64,000 nucleotides of DNA from Succinivibrionaceae bacterium (GTDB lineage Bacteria; Pseudomonadota; Gammaproteobacteria; Enterobacterales; Succinivibrionaceae). A program made the translations under genes and the position numbers. The stretch lies in the NCBI GenBank assembly GCA_019420905.1, contig JAHZGH010000010.1, positions 8,136-72,135 of the forward strand, in the 5' to 3' direction. Below the pieces are notes generated by a model, which saw nothing but the letters and a program-made list of their open reading frames with translations, searched no databases and was not told the DNA's origin. Of this stretch, positions 1 to 8,597 are shown piece by piece. The stretch's first letter is position 1; each line of letters begins with the position of its first letter.

Positions 1-62
1 CAAGCTCAATGATTAAAAATGGGCTGTCTGCAGTCTAAAATAAGCTGCTTTTCAGCAAAGCG

Positions 63-1889
63 TTAAAGCTCATGCAAGCTATCATAAATTATCTCTGCCA
101 GTTCCTGACTTATGCCGTCTACCTTCGCTATATCATCGACACCGGCACTAATAATTTCACGCAGGCCTCCAAAATGCTTAAGTAATGCCTGACGACGCTT
201 AGGACCAATACCTTTAATATTTTCAAGCATAGAATGCGTTCGAGCCTTAGAACGACGGGCTCGATGCCCAGTAATTGCAAAGCGATGAGACTCATCTCGA
301 ATATGCAAAACTAACTGCAGAGCCTTATCCTCAAGCGAAAGATTAAATGTTTCATGAGTATATCCGCAAATTAACGTCTCAAGTCCCTCTTTACGTCCCT
401 CTCCCTTAGCAACAGCTACAATTAAGGGCTTTTTCTTTACTGAATTCTTATATGCATCAAGAATCACTTCCTCAGCCTGCTTTAATTGCCCCTTACCACC
501 ATCAATAAAAATTAAATCAGGCATAATCCCGTCATCAGGATTTTTAAATCGTCTGCTTAAAACCTGATGCATAGCTGCAAAATCATCTCCTGGGGTAATG
601 CCGCTGATATTAAAACGGCGATAATGGGCTAAATCAGGCCCTTCTCGATTAAAAGAAACACAAGAGGCTACAGTTAACTCACCGTGAGTATGCGAAATAT
701 CATAGCACTCCATATGCTCAATACCCTGCACGCCTAATAAACCTTCTAAGGATAAAATTCTATCTTGAGCTGTTGTTTTATCATTAAGTCGAGCTTTAAG
801 AGATGCTATAGCATTTTCATGAGCTAATCTTAAATAACGAGCTCTTTCTGCTTTTACATTAACTAAAAGTTTTACTTCTCGTTTTGCAAACAGCTTAATG
901 CCTTCTAAAAGACTATCCTTATCTTCAAGCTCCCTATCAATGATAATTTCTACAGGCGTCATGGAGACATGATTTTCGTTTAAATAAAACTGACTTAAAA
1001 AAGCTTCTAAAGTAGCTTTTTCCGTATCGTCTTTTTCAACTTTAGGAAAATAAGAACGTGTACCTATAATTCTGCCGCGTCGGATAAATAAGACATGAAC
1101 ACAAGCTGTACCAGGAACTGAAGCTATAGCCACTACATCCATATCTATCATGAGATCGCCTGAAACAGATTGAGATTCCGAGGTTCTTCTTAAGGCTTGA
1201 TATTGATCTCGAACAACTGCTGCTTCTTCAAAGCGCAGCTCTTGAGATAATTGCTCCATCTTAGCTTTTAAGCTGTCTAAAACCTCTTTATTTTTGCCTT
1301 TTAAAAACAATCTTACATAATCAACCTGTAGCCGATAATTGCGTTCACCGTTCTCGCCTAATTCCACACAAGGAGCTAGACATTTACCTATCTGGGCTAA
1401 TAAACAAGGACGTGATCTATGTGCATATACATTATCTGCACATTGTCGAATTGGAAATAGATTCTGTAACAGTTTTAGGCTTTCTTTAGCTGCTTTTACA
1501 TCAGGATATGGCCCAAAATATTCTCCTGGTAAATTACGGGAACCGCGATAAAAATATAAGCCTGGATGCTGATGTTTAGATAAATATAAATAAGGATAAG
1601 ATTTATCGTCGCGCAGAAGAATATTATAGCGAGGCTGATATTTTTTAATTAAATTGTTTTCAAGAATTAAAGCTTCGGCTTCAGAAAAAGTAACCGTAAA
1701 TTCAATATGGTGAATATGCTTAACTAAGGCTGCAGTTTTAGGACTTACGTCCTTTAGAAAATACTGCGATAACCTTTTTTTAAGATCGCGAGCCTTTCCT
1801 ACATAAATAACCGACTCTTCATCTCCATACATGCGATAAGATCCGGGCCGATTTGGAACAGTTTTTAAAAAAGACTTATAGTCAAACAC
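63..1889 (-). CDS. uvrC: UvrABC system protein C, excinuclease subunit
   Basis: UvrC makes the dual incisions on either side of a DNA lesion in nucleotide excision repair, acting with UvrA and UvrB in the cytoplasm. The 608-residue protein has the expected order. An N-terminal GIY-YIG nuclease covers about residues 1-95, with the GSYRMY and VIYVGKA motifs. A UVR helical segment lies near 200-235 (LRFEEAAVVRDQ), followed by the RNase H-like nuclease domain with acidic motifs CYDISH and FIDGGKGQ. A C-terminal helix-hairpin-helix pair ends the protein (IKGIGPKRRQALLKHFGG). Length matches the E. coli protein. It lies downstream of metQ on the same strand, separated by a hairpin, so it is probably transcribed separately. 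Nothing looks damaged. Confidence 0.97.
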   Translation of the reverse strand: MFDYKSFLKTVPNRPGSYRMYGDEESVIYVGKARDLKKRLSQYFLKDVSPKTAALVKHIHHIEFTVTFSEAEALILENNLIKKYQPRYNILLRDDKSYPYLYLSKHQHPGLYFYRGSRNLPGEYFGPYPDVKAAKESLKLLQNLFPIRQCADNVYAHRSRPCLLAQIGKCLAPCVELGENGERNYRLQVDYVRLFLKGKNKEVLDSLKAKMEQLSQELRFEEAAVVRDQYQALRRTSESQSVSGDLMIDMDVVAIASVPGTACVHVLFIRRGRIIGTRSYFPKVEKDDTEKATLEAFLSQFYLNENHVSMTPVEIIIDRELEDKDSLLEGIKLFAKREVKLLVNVKAERARYLRLAHENAIASLKARLNDKTTAQDRILSLEGLLGVQGIEHMECYDISHTHGELTVASCVSFNREGPDLAHYRRFNISGITPGDDFAAMHQVLSRRFKNPDDGIMPDLIFIDGGKGQLKQAEEVILDAYKNSVKKKPLIVAVAKGEGRKEGLETLICGYTHETFNLSLEDKALQLVLHIRDESHRFAITGHRARRSKARTHSMLENIKGIGPKRRQALLKHFGGLREIISAGVDDIAKVDGISQELAEIIYDSLHEL

Positions 1890-1922
1890 AAGATAATTTT
1901 AAATTAATTTGTTACAAGAGGA

Positions 1923-1946
1923 ATATGGTCCCTTACGGGACCATAT
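1923..1946 (-). terminator. Hairpin between metQ and uvrC
   Basis: A perfect 10-bp stem (ATATGGTCCC with GGGACCATAT) closes a four-base loop just after the metQ stop. No strong T-run follows on the minus strand, so termination may be partial or the hairpin may stabilise the met mRNA end. Confidence 0.55.
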
Positions 1947-1952
1947 CTAAAA

Positions 1953-2741
1953 CTAGAAAGCCGGAATAACTGCTCCCTTGTAATGATTTTTAATGAATTC
2001 ATAATTTTCTTTAGAATTCAAAGCCTTAATTAACTTAAGCATACCATCTTTTTTAGCAGATTGCGGGTTTGCAACTAAGATATTTACATAAGGAGAATCA
2101 GGCTTTTCGAGGTAAATTGCATCCTTGAGAGGATTTAGCTGTGCGCCGATAGCATAATTTGTATTGATAACAGCAATATCAACCTCATCTAAAGAGCGAG
2201 GTAACTGAGGAGCCTCTAACTCCTTAATATCTAAGTTCTTTGGATTCTCTTTAATATCTAAGGATGTAGAGGACAGATTAGTGGGATCCTCTAAAACAAT
2301 TAAGCCTGCAGATTGTAACAGCAATAAAGCACGACCACCATTAGTAGGATCATTTGGGATAGAAACTGTAGCACCATCCTTTAAGTCTTTAAGATCTTTA
2401 ATAGACTTTGAATAAACACCCATAGGCTCAATATGTACGGCGGCGACTTCTTTAAGATCTAAATTACGCTCACTACAAAAAGCTTCTAAATAAGGGCGGT
2501 GCTGGAAATAATTAGCATCAATTTGACCGTCAGCAGTAGCTAAATTAGGCTGAACATAATCATTAAATTCAACAATTTTTAAATCTACGCCTTCTTTAGC
2601 TAAAATTGGCTTAACAAATTCTAAAATTTCAGCATGAGGAACCGGAGTGGCGCCGACACTGATAGTTTCATTAGCAAAGGCCTGACTTGAAAGAGTTAAG
2701 CTTAAGGCAGCTGCGCCTAATAATACATTGAACTTTTTCAT
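1953..2741 (-). CDS. metQ: D-methionine ABC transporter substrate-binding protein
   Basis: This is the periplasmic methionine-binding component of the MetNIQ importer (NlpA family). The 262-residue protein starts with a clear export signal: a KK basic end, a hydrophobic run to about residue 20, and a likely AFA-NE cleavage site near residue 23. The mature domain shows family motifs VGATPVPHAEIL, YFQHRPYL, SIPNDPTNGGRALLLLQ and INTNYA. Unlike E. coli MetQ, the signal peptide has no lipobox cysteine, so the protein appears to be soluble in the periplasm rather than lipid-anchored. It is the last gene of a metN-metI-metQ operon, 19 bases after metI. Confidence 0.95.
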   Translation of the reverse strand: MKKFNVLLGAAALSLTLSSQAFANETISVGATPVPHAEILEFVKPILAKEGVDLKIVEFNDYVQPNLATADGQIDANYFQHRPYLEAFCSERNLDLKEVAAVHIEPMGVYSKSIKDLKDLKDGATVSIPNDPTNGGRALLLLQSAGLIVLEDPTNLSSTSLDIKENPKNLDIKELEAPQLPRSLDEVDIAVINTNYAIGAQLNPLKDAIYLEKPDSPYVNILVANPQSAKKDGMLKLIKALNSKENYEFIKNHYKGAVIPAF

Positions 2742-2760
2742 TAAAAACTCCTAAATAATA

Positions 2761-3450
2761 TCAGCGATGATCTACTTTTTTAGTAATAATGTCACCTATC
2801 CATTGAGTTAGCTGAACCATTAAAATCAAAATAATGACTGTCATTACCATGATTTGTACTTGGAAGCGCATATAACCATAACGGATAGCTATATCACCTA
2901 AACCGCCTCCGCCGATAGTACCGGCCATCGCTGAACAGCCGATAATCACAATAACGGTTAAAGTAAAGTTTTGAACCAATTCAGGTAAAGCCTCTGGAAT
3001 TAAAACCTTGCGAATAATTCTAAAAGGGCTTGCTCCTAACGATTGGGCTGCCTCTATTAAACCATAAGGTACTGTTCTCAATGAAGTTTCAACTAAACGC
3101 CCCAAAAAAGGGATAGTAGAAACAGTCAAAGGAACAATAGCGGCCGTTGTACCAATACTAGTTCCTACAATAAATTTAGTAATAGGAATAATTGCTACCA
3201 TCAAAATAATAAATGGAATTGAACGCAATGCGTTAACAACAGTGCCTAAAACAGCATAAAAGCGAGGCGAATCCCAAAAATATCCTTTTGAGGTTACAAG
3301 CAGCAATACCCCTAAAGGAACGCCTAAAATAATAGAAACAATGGTAGACAGCAACACCATATACAAAGTGTCTAAAGTACCAAAGGTTAAAAGCGTGGCT
3401 ATTTTAGCATTAGCACTAGATAAACCTAAGGAAATTAAAAAAGAATTCAC
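2761..3450 (-). CDS. metI: D-methionine ABC transporter permease
   Basis: Inner-membrane permease of the MetNIQ methionine importer. The 229-residue protein has about five hydrophobic segments and the cytoplasmic EAA coupling loop (EAAQSLGASPFRIIRKVLIPEALP region, about residues 134-157) that contacts the MetN ATPase. The glycine-rich segment GTIGGGGLGDIAIRYGY near the C-terminus is typical of methionine permeases. It starts three bases after the metN stop and runs into metQ, consistent with one transcript and a 1:1 stoichiometry. Confidence 0.96.
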   Translation of the reverse strand: MNSFLISLGLSSANAKIATLLTFGTLDTLYMVLLSTIVSIILGVPLGVLLLVTSKGYFWDSPRFYAVLGTVVNALRSIPFIILMVAIIPITKFIVGTSIGTTAAIVPLTVSTIPFLGRLVETSLRTVPYGLIEAAQSLGASPFRIIRKVLIPEALPELVQNFTLTVIVIIGCSAMAGTIGGGGLGDIAIRYGYMRFQVQIMVMTVIILILMVQLTQWIGDIITKKVDHR

Positions 3451-3453
3451 GCT

Positions 3454-4506
3454 TTACTCTCCTATGTACTCATAACCTAAAAGCTTGGTCTTATATACAC
3501 GCTTTTCAAACTCCTTTAAGGTCTCATCAATCTTTGCACTATCGCCTCCGACGGCCGCAATAAGAATACCTAAAGGCTCATTTTGAATATGATTAATAGC
3601 CCCGCCTAAGATGCTTATAGAAGCCCCTGTAAGCTTAGCTACATCAACTAAAACAGGATCATTGGCTTTATTGCCAAGGAAAAGCAATTCTATCCATGCA
3701 CGAGCACCATCCTTATAATCTTTATGCAGCTTAGAATAAGACAAAAGATCAGTAATATCTTTACGTACTGCAGCTGTAACTAAGCGATGAGTTAATTCCT
3801 GCTTGGGGTTTGCAAATACCTCTAATGTAGGTCCTATCTCTGAAATTGCACCGTTATCAATTACTGCCACTCTATCACAGCATTCTTTGATAACTTCCAT
3901 CTGGTGAGTAATAATAACGATAGTTAAATCAAGCTTTTTCCTTAAATCAATCAAAAGCTTTAAAATTGCCGAGGTAGTTTTAGGATCTAAGGCTGAAGTT
4001 GCTTCATCACAAAGTAATACCTTTGGATTTGAGGCTAAAGCACGAGCAATACCTACACGCTGCTTTTGACCGCCTGACAATTGTGATGGATATACTGAAG
4101 CTTTATCAGCTAACCCTACCATCTCTAGCAACTCCATAACACGCTTATGAATATCCTCTCGGCTCATATTTTCATCAAGCTCTAAAGGAAATGCTATGTT
4201 TTCCTCTACAGTCATAGAAGATAGCAAATTGAATTGCTGAAAGATCATGCCAATTGAGCGACGAGCTAAACTCAGCTCTTTGGCATTTAGAGTTGTCATC
4301 TCCTTACCATCAACTACCACCGATCCTGATGTCGGGCGTTCTAGCATATTAATAATGCGAATTAAGGTAGACTTACCTGCGCCAGATAAGCCTATAACTC
4401 CAAAAATTTCACCCTTTTTTATTTCAAGATCAATGCCCTTTAAAGCTTCAAGCTCACGATGCTTATCAAGCTTATAAATTTTGCTTATAGATGTTAATTT
4501 AATCAC
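3454..4506 (-). CDS. metN: D-methionine ABC transporter ATP-binding protein
   Basis: ATPase of the methionine importer. It contains Walker A (GLSGAGKST, near residues 38-46), the ABC signature LSGGQKQRV, Walker B LLCDEATSALD and the H-loop IITHQ. A C-terminal NIL/ACT-like domain (about 265-345) binds methionine in homologues and allosterically inhibits transport. The start used is GTG at 4506, preceded by a purine-rich AGGG stretch. It is the first gene of metNIQ and faces a 568-base AT-rich gap. I did not find MetJ boxes or a SAM riboswitch there, so the control of this operon is not apparent. Confidence 0.96.
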   Translation of the reverse strand: MIKLTSISKIYKLDKHRELEALKGIDLEIKKGEIFGVIGLSGAGKSTLIRIINMLERPTSGSVVVDGKEMTTLNAKELSLARRSIGMIFQQFNLLSSMTVEENIAFPLELDENMSREDIHKRVMELLEMVGLADKASVYPSQLSGGQKQRVGIARALASNPKVLLCDEATSALDPKTTSAILKLLIDLRKKLDLTIVIITHQMEVIKECCDRVAVIDNGAISEIGPTLEVFANPKQELTHRLVTAAVRKDITDLLSYSKLHKDYKDGARAWIELLFLGNKANDPVLVDVAKLTGASISILGGAINHIQNEPLGILIAAVGGDSAKIDETLKEFEKRVYKTKLLGYEYIGE

Positions 4507-5074
4507 GATCTTTGCCCTAAGTAAAAAAAGAGGGCCAGCTTACACTCTTGTAATTTTAATTAAAATTCTTTTGTTGAATTTCAAGCTATTTAAGCCGTCT
4601 TTACTTGGTTAATCACAGTTCACTGAAAATTAATTTTACACAGTTTTATTCTTTTTTTAAAATTATTAAACAACAAATTAATTTTTTCAGCACTCGTTTA
4701 AAAACAAAAAATAAAGATAGAGTAATATATTCATATTGATTATCATTATTTAATGCAAATAACTAAGAATTTTTATATAAAATTAAATATTATATATTTT
4801 TATGAGTCATAAATAGTAGATATTTAATAATAAGCGCTCAATATTTCAAAAATTTCTCAATTAGATTTTTATACAAAATTCCTTAGCAATCATAAAAATA
4901 AGCTATTTTTTGCTCCGAAATTAAAAAATTTATTTATGAAAGTGCGCTTTTGCAAATAAAACAGTAAAATTATATTTTTCCTTATGTAAGATCTGGCTTT
5001 AAGTCTTAAATAGCTTCACAATAATAATTGTCTGCCGATTTTATCAACTAAAATTTTATATTTTAAGAGGAACG
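4507..5074. other. AT-rich divergent intergenic region, no gene seen
   Basis: These 568 bases separate metN (minus) from the CobS-like gene (plus). They are extremely AT-rich with many A- and T-tracts, which would favour intrinsic curvature and promoters for both genes. Only very short reading frames occur. An AAGAGGAA ribosome-binding site precedes the plus-strand gene. I see no tandem AGACGTCT-type MetJ boxes. Confidence 0.6.
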
Positions 5075-6637
5075 ATGATGAGTAAATTCCCAGGTTGGGG
5101 TTCGATTTTTAATAAAAAATCTAATAATACAAACTCTCAGGAAGTATCTTCTTTATTCAAAAATGTATCCTTAAATGAAAATGCTCCCCTGCAGCAAGTT
5201 CCAAATCAGGAAAATATCGTAAACCAAAGCCATAAGGCTACACAAAGCTATGAGGCTCGCGCTGAAGATAATGCCCCTAACTACGTTATCGGTATGGATC
5301 CCAATCGCAAAACCTATCGTTATACCGGTAACGATGAATATCTAAATGAAGAAGGAAGAGATCATGACCATCTTTATATAGGTCCGGGAGAGCCTCTAGT
5401 GTCACAGAAAACTCACAAGGCTCCAGTAAAACGTCCTCATTATCAAAACACATACGGGATAGATGATCTTAACAATCAAGTATCACAAAATATATCCAAT
5501 CCCCAGAGCTATGCCGAAAGCGACAGATCTCAAATAAACCAAGATTCTTATGCTCCTTTTGATAACTCTAAACAAAATTATCAATATCAAGAAGAATCTT
5601 ATCCTCAGCAAATACAATCTAAAGCTTTTGTTGCTCCTTATTTAAGTAACGATGCTGCAGATAAATTCGAGGATGTACCAAGAAAAGCCCAGAATAATAA
5701 TGAGGCTGAAAATTTGAAATCGGATGCTTTTGTTGCAAATGAAGATATCTATGCTAATAAATCGTCTGCATCATCTTCAATGTTTAATAACGACAGGATA
5801 CCGCCTAAGATAGATCCTCAGAAGGAACATCAAGAAACACCTCAAGGAAAAGAACTTATAACCTCTAAACTCAAGGCATTCCTGTTTATAAGGCAGCTAT
5901 TAGCATCATTCTTTACACACACAACCTTAAGTATGGCAGCCCCTAAATTAAGCCTATCTTTTGGTCCTACTTATCCAAGCTCCATGCCTTTGCCTTATTT
6001 TTTTGTAGGACTAATTTTAGGTACAGTATGCTTTTTATTTAATAATACAACTGCTACCATAATATACCTTGCACCATTTATTTTAGTAATATTCTTACTT
6101 CTTACAGGAATTCAAGGCTTTAGAGGGTGTAGTGCTTTAATAAGCATTTTCTCAAAAAGGCGCGCTGATTCTTACATAAAAATTCTTACGGTTTTTATTA
6201 TTTCCGTGCTATTTTGCTTTTGTATAGATGTTTGCTTTACTTATAAGCTCTGCGACCTAAGATTCAGCCTTGTATTAGCCTCAATTCTAATGCTTAGCGC
6301 ATACACAGCAACTTCCATGAATTTCTCTCTCGACGGAGATCCTGTAGATAGTTATGGAGCCTTGAGTCTAAAGGGACTTTTAGTTGCAGGAGGAATCTGC
6401 CTTATTATCTTAGCCTTATCCTTTTCTGTTGCCTTAGTAATCTCTCTTATTGGCATCTCTCTGCTAATAAGAATGATCATAGGTTTTTATCTGCATATGC
6501 ATAAAGCCAGAGTATCTCGCGATATTATTTGTGCAACTCAATATATAACTATGCTTACGTTACTTATGGATATGCTGTTGTTGCATTTAAAATTCAATTT
6601 ACCAATATATAGCTACTTGATTAATAATATAAATTAA
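5075..6637 (+). CDS. Degenerate CobS-like membrane protein with long disordered N-terminus
   Basis: The protein has 520 residues. Residues 1-260 are polar, rich in N, Q, S and Y, with no hydrophobic segment, and look disordered. Residues 266-520 form a multi-helix membrane domain that aligns in order with cobalamin-5-phosphate synthase (CobS). The first helix is KAFLFIRQLL, then PYFFVGLILG (compare FPLVGLLLG), then LLTGIQGFRGCSAL at about 342-354 where CobS has LLTGGLHLDGLADT. ADSYIKI matches the KDSRIG region, and VSRDIICATQ at 480-489 stands where CobS has LTGDxxGAxx. The conserved His and both Asp of the HLDGLAD motif are replaced. This is therefore probably not an active CobS. No cobalamin genes are nearby. 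The homology is inferred from motif order. An alternative is an unrelated membrane protein. Confidence 0.5.
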   Translation: MMSKFPGWGSIFNKKSNNTNSQEVSSLFKNVSLNENAPLQQVPNQENIVNQSHKATQSYEARAEDNAPNYVIGMDPNRKTYRYTGNDEYLNEEGRDHDHLYIGPGEPLVSQKTHKAPVKRPHYQNTYGIDDLNNQVSQNISNPQSYAESDRSQINQDSYAPFDNSKQNYQYQEESYPQQIQSKAFVAPYLSNDAADKFEDVPRKAQNNNEAENLKSDAFVANEDIYANKSSASSSMFNNDRIPPKIDPQKEHQETPQGKELITSKLKAFLFIRQLLASFFTHTTLSMAAPKLSLSFGPTYPSSMPLPYFFVGLILGTVCFLFNNTTATIIYLAPFILVIFLLLTGIQGFRGCSALISIFSKRRADSYIKILTVFIISVLFCFCIDVCFTYKLCDLRFSLVLASILMLSAYTATSMNFSLDGDPVDSYGALSLKGLLVAGGICLIILALSFSVALVISLIGISLLIRMIIGFYLHMHKARVSRDIICATQYITMLTLLMDMLLLHLKFNLPIYSYLINNIN

Positions 6638-6663
6638 TCAAAACAAGCATGCCTCATAAAAAT

Positions 6664-6700
6664 ATCGGACAATATTTTTAACACAAAAATATTGCCCGAT
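6664..6700. terminator. Bidirectional terminator between convergent genes
   Basis: A 16-bp stem with one mismatch (ATCGGaCAATATTTTT against AAAAATATTGcCCGAT) with a five-base loop lies between the CobS-like gene and nth, which converge. T-rich ends on both strands suit termination in either direction. Confidence 0.8.
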
Positions 6701-6731
6701 TTATTAAGATATCATGTAATAAATTTATGCC

Positions 6732-7409
6732 CTAGATTTTCTTATAAGATATGCATAAATCCTTTATAACGCATTCATCGCAATGAGGCTTTCTCGCCGT
6801 ACAGACATGCCGTCCGTGTAAAAGTAATAAGTGATGTGCGGGAAGTTTAAACTCATCATCAATAAGCTCAGGCAAAAGCTTCTGTACAGAAAGAGCATTT
6901 TTGCCAAAACATAATCCTGTACGATTGCACACTCGAAAAATATGCGTATCTACAGCTATTACAGGCATATTAAAAGCTACATTCAAGACTACATTTGCTG
7001 TTTTTGCCCCTACTCCAGGGAGTTTTATTAACTCATCAAAGCTTCTTGGAACTTGTCCATTATGCTCTGCAACTAAAACCGAAGCTAAAGCTTTTAAATG
7101 CTTAGATTTATTAGCCCACAATCCAAGTCTTCTTATAACAGAAGCAATTTCATCAACTGATAATTTAGACATAGAAAAAGCATCAGGAGCTAATTTAAAT
7201 AATTTTTCTGTTACCTGATTTACTGCCAAATCTGTTGTCTGTGCTGATAAAACAACCGCACATAAAAGCTCAAAGGGATTATTAAAATTTAAGGCTGGCT
7301 TAGGAGATGGATTATGCTCATGTAAAATTTTCAGCATTTTATGACGATCTTTTTCACTTAGAGCAGAGATTGGTACCTTTGTATCGGCGTTTGAGCTATC
7401 ATAAGTCAT
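6732..7409 (-). CDS. nth: Endonuclease III, DNA glycosylase/AP lyase
   Basis: Removes oxidised pyrimidines and nicks the resulting abasic site in base excision repair. The 225-residue protein keeps the helix-hairpin-helix LPGVGAKTANVVL with catalytic Lys136, the catalytic Asp154 in VIAVDTH, and the C-terminal [4Fe-4S] ligands Cys203, Cys210, Cys213 and Cys219 in the C-x6-C-x2-C-x5-C pattern. In E. coli nth is the last gene of the rsxABCDGE-nth operon. Here it stands directly upstream of rnfA on the opposite strand, with only 34 bases between the two start codons. Confidence 0.97.
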   Translation of the reverse strand: MTYDSSNADTKVPISALSEKDRHKMLKILHEHNPSPKPALNFNNPFELLCAVVLSAQTTDLAVNQVTEKLFKLAPDAFSMSKLSVDEIASVIRRLGLWANKSKHLKALASVLVAEHNGQVPRSFDELIKLPGVGAKTANVVLNVAFNMPVIAVDTHIFRVCNRTGLCFGKNALSVQKLLPELIDDEFKLPAHHLLLLHGRHVCTARKPHCDECVIKDLCISYKKI

Positions 7410-7443
7410 TTTTATAAAACCAAACGTTTTGCGGAATTTATAA

Positions 7444-8031
7444 ATGGTTCACCTTTTAATTTTGTTTTTTAGCGCTGCTATTGTCAATAACTTTGTATTA
7501 GTTCGCTTTTTAGGACTTTGTCCCTTTTTAGGCGTTTCAAATCGACTGCAAGCGGCCTCCGGAATGGGGTTAGCTACTACTTTTGTACTAGTATTAACCT
7601 CTATATGCTGTTATTTAGTTAATAATTATCTTTTGTATCCTTACGGGCTTAAAGCTTTAGATTTGATTCTAGATATTGCAATTATCGCTGTAGTTGTACA
7701 ATTAGTGGAAATTATTATCCGTTTTATATCCTTTGAGCTTTATAACTCCCTAGGCATATATTTACCTCTAATTACCACTAACTGTATTGTCTTAGGCTTA
7801 GTTCTTTTAAATAATTCTCTTGAACATAGTCTAATTGAATCAATAGCTTTTGCTGCTGGTGCCGGCTGCGGTTTTACCCTAGTATTGATTATCTTTGCTG
7901 CAATTAGAGAACGCTTAGCTATTGCTGACGTGCCAGCACCTTTTAAGAATACTGCAATTGCCTTAATAACTGCAGGACTAATGTCTATGGCTTTTATGGG
8001 TTTTGCAGGCTTTGCCGGGAGTGCTGCATGA
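7444..8031 (+). CDS. rnfA: Rnf complex subunit A
   Basis: Integral membrane subunit of the Rnf ferredoxin:NAD+ oxidoreductase (Rsx in E. coli), which couples electron transfer to ion pumping. The 195-residue protein has about six transmembrane segments and the family signatures VNNFVLVRFLGLCPFLGVS near the N-terminus, LPLITTNCIVLG, and FAAIRERLAIADVPAPFK. The cysteines in the LGLCP and TTNC motifs are conserved; homologues hold an intramembrane iron-sulphur centre with RnfE there. It opens the rnf operon and its stop overlaps the rnfB start (ATGA), indicating translational coupling. Confidence 0.97.
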   Translation: MVHLLILFFSAAIVNNFVLVRFLGLCPFLGVSNRLQAASGMGLATTFVLVLTSICCYLVNNYLLYPYGLKALDLILDIAIIAVVVQLVEIIIRFISFELYNSLGIYLPLITTNCIVLGLVLLNNSLEHSLIESIAFAAGAGCGFTLVLIIFAAIRERLAIADVPAPFKNTAIALITAGLMSMAFMGFAGFAGSAA

Positions 8032-8597
8032 ATACAATTTATATTTTTGTAATTTCATTAGCAATTATTCTTCTCCTTACAGGCATACTGCTTTCATTAC
8101 TCTCTCATTTCACTGATGCTAAAAGCAGCAATAGTGCCGACAAGCGCATTGAGAAGCTGCTGCCAAACATCAATTGCGGACAATGCGGTTATCCTGGATG
8201 CCATGCCTATGCTGAAGCCTTATCTAAAGGAGAAGCTAAAGCTTCCTTATGTAAACCTGCCGGTCCTGAGGTCGCCATGCAGCTTGCCACAATTACAGGA
8301 CAAAGTCTTGACGATAAAGATAATTATGAAGACGAGCTGTTTATGCCTCGTAAGATAGCTTTTATTCATCAAAACATATGTACAGGCTGTAGCCGCTGCG
8401 TACGTGTCTGCCGTCTTGACTGTATCAACGGAAAAATTAAGCAGCCGCATCATATTGATGAAAATGAATGCATAGGATGTGGAGACTGTATTAAGGTCTG
8501 TCCTGAAAAATGCATTGAACTTACGAGACTTGAATACAATTTAAGCCACTATGACTGGAAAATCGAAGCTACCAAAATTGGCAATGGAGCTAAATAA
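8028..8597 (+). CDS. rnfB: Rnf complex subunit B, iron-sulphur protein
   Basis: Electron-carrying subunit of Rnf. An N-terminal membrane anchor (about residues 4-26) is followed by a four-cysteine cluster domain (Cys50, Cys53, Cys58 and Cys75, in NCGQCGYPGC) and a two-[4Fe-4S] ferredoxin domain. The latter uses Cys118, 121, 124 and 128 for one half and Cys148, 151, 154 and 158 for the other. All expected ligands are present. Length (189) is typical of the gammaproteobacterial form, without the long C-terminal extension seen in some anaerobes. The start overlaps rnfA by four bases and the stop overlaps rnfC by one. Confidence 0.97.
   Translation: MNTIYIFVISLAIILLLTGILLSLLSHFTDAKSSNSADKRIEKLLPNINCGQCGYPGCHAYAEALSKGEAKASLCKPAGPEVAMQLATITGQSLDDKDNYEDELFMPRKIAFIHQNICTGCSRCVRVCRLDCINGKIKQPHHIDENECIGCGDCIKVCPEKCIELTRLEYNLSHYDWKIEATKIGNGAK

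Noticed and set aside
4507..5074. MetJ boxes or SAM riboswitch upstream of metN
   Set aside because: Only one isolated half-like CCGTCT was seen, with no tandem AGACGTCT repeats and no GC-rich riboswitch helices.
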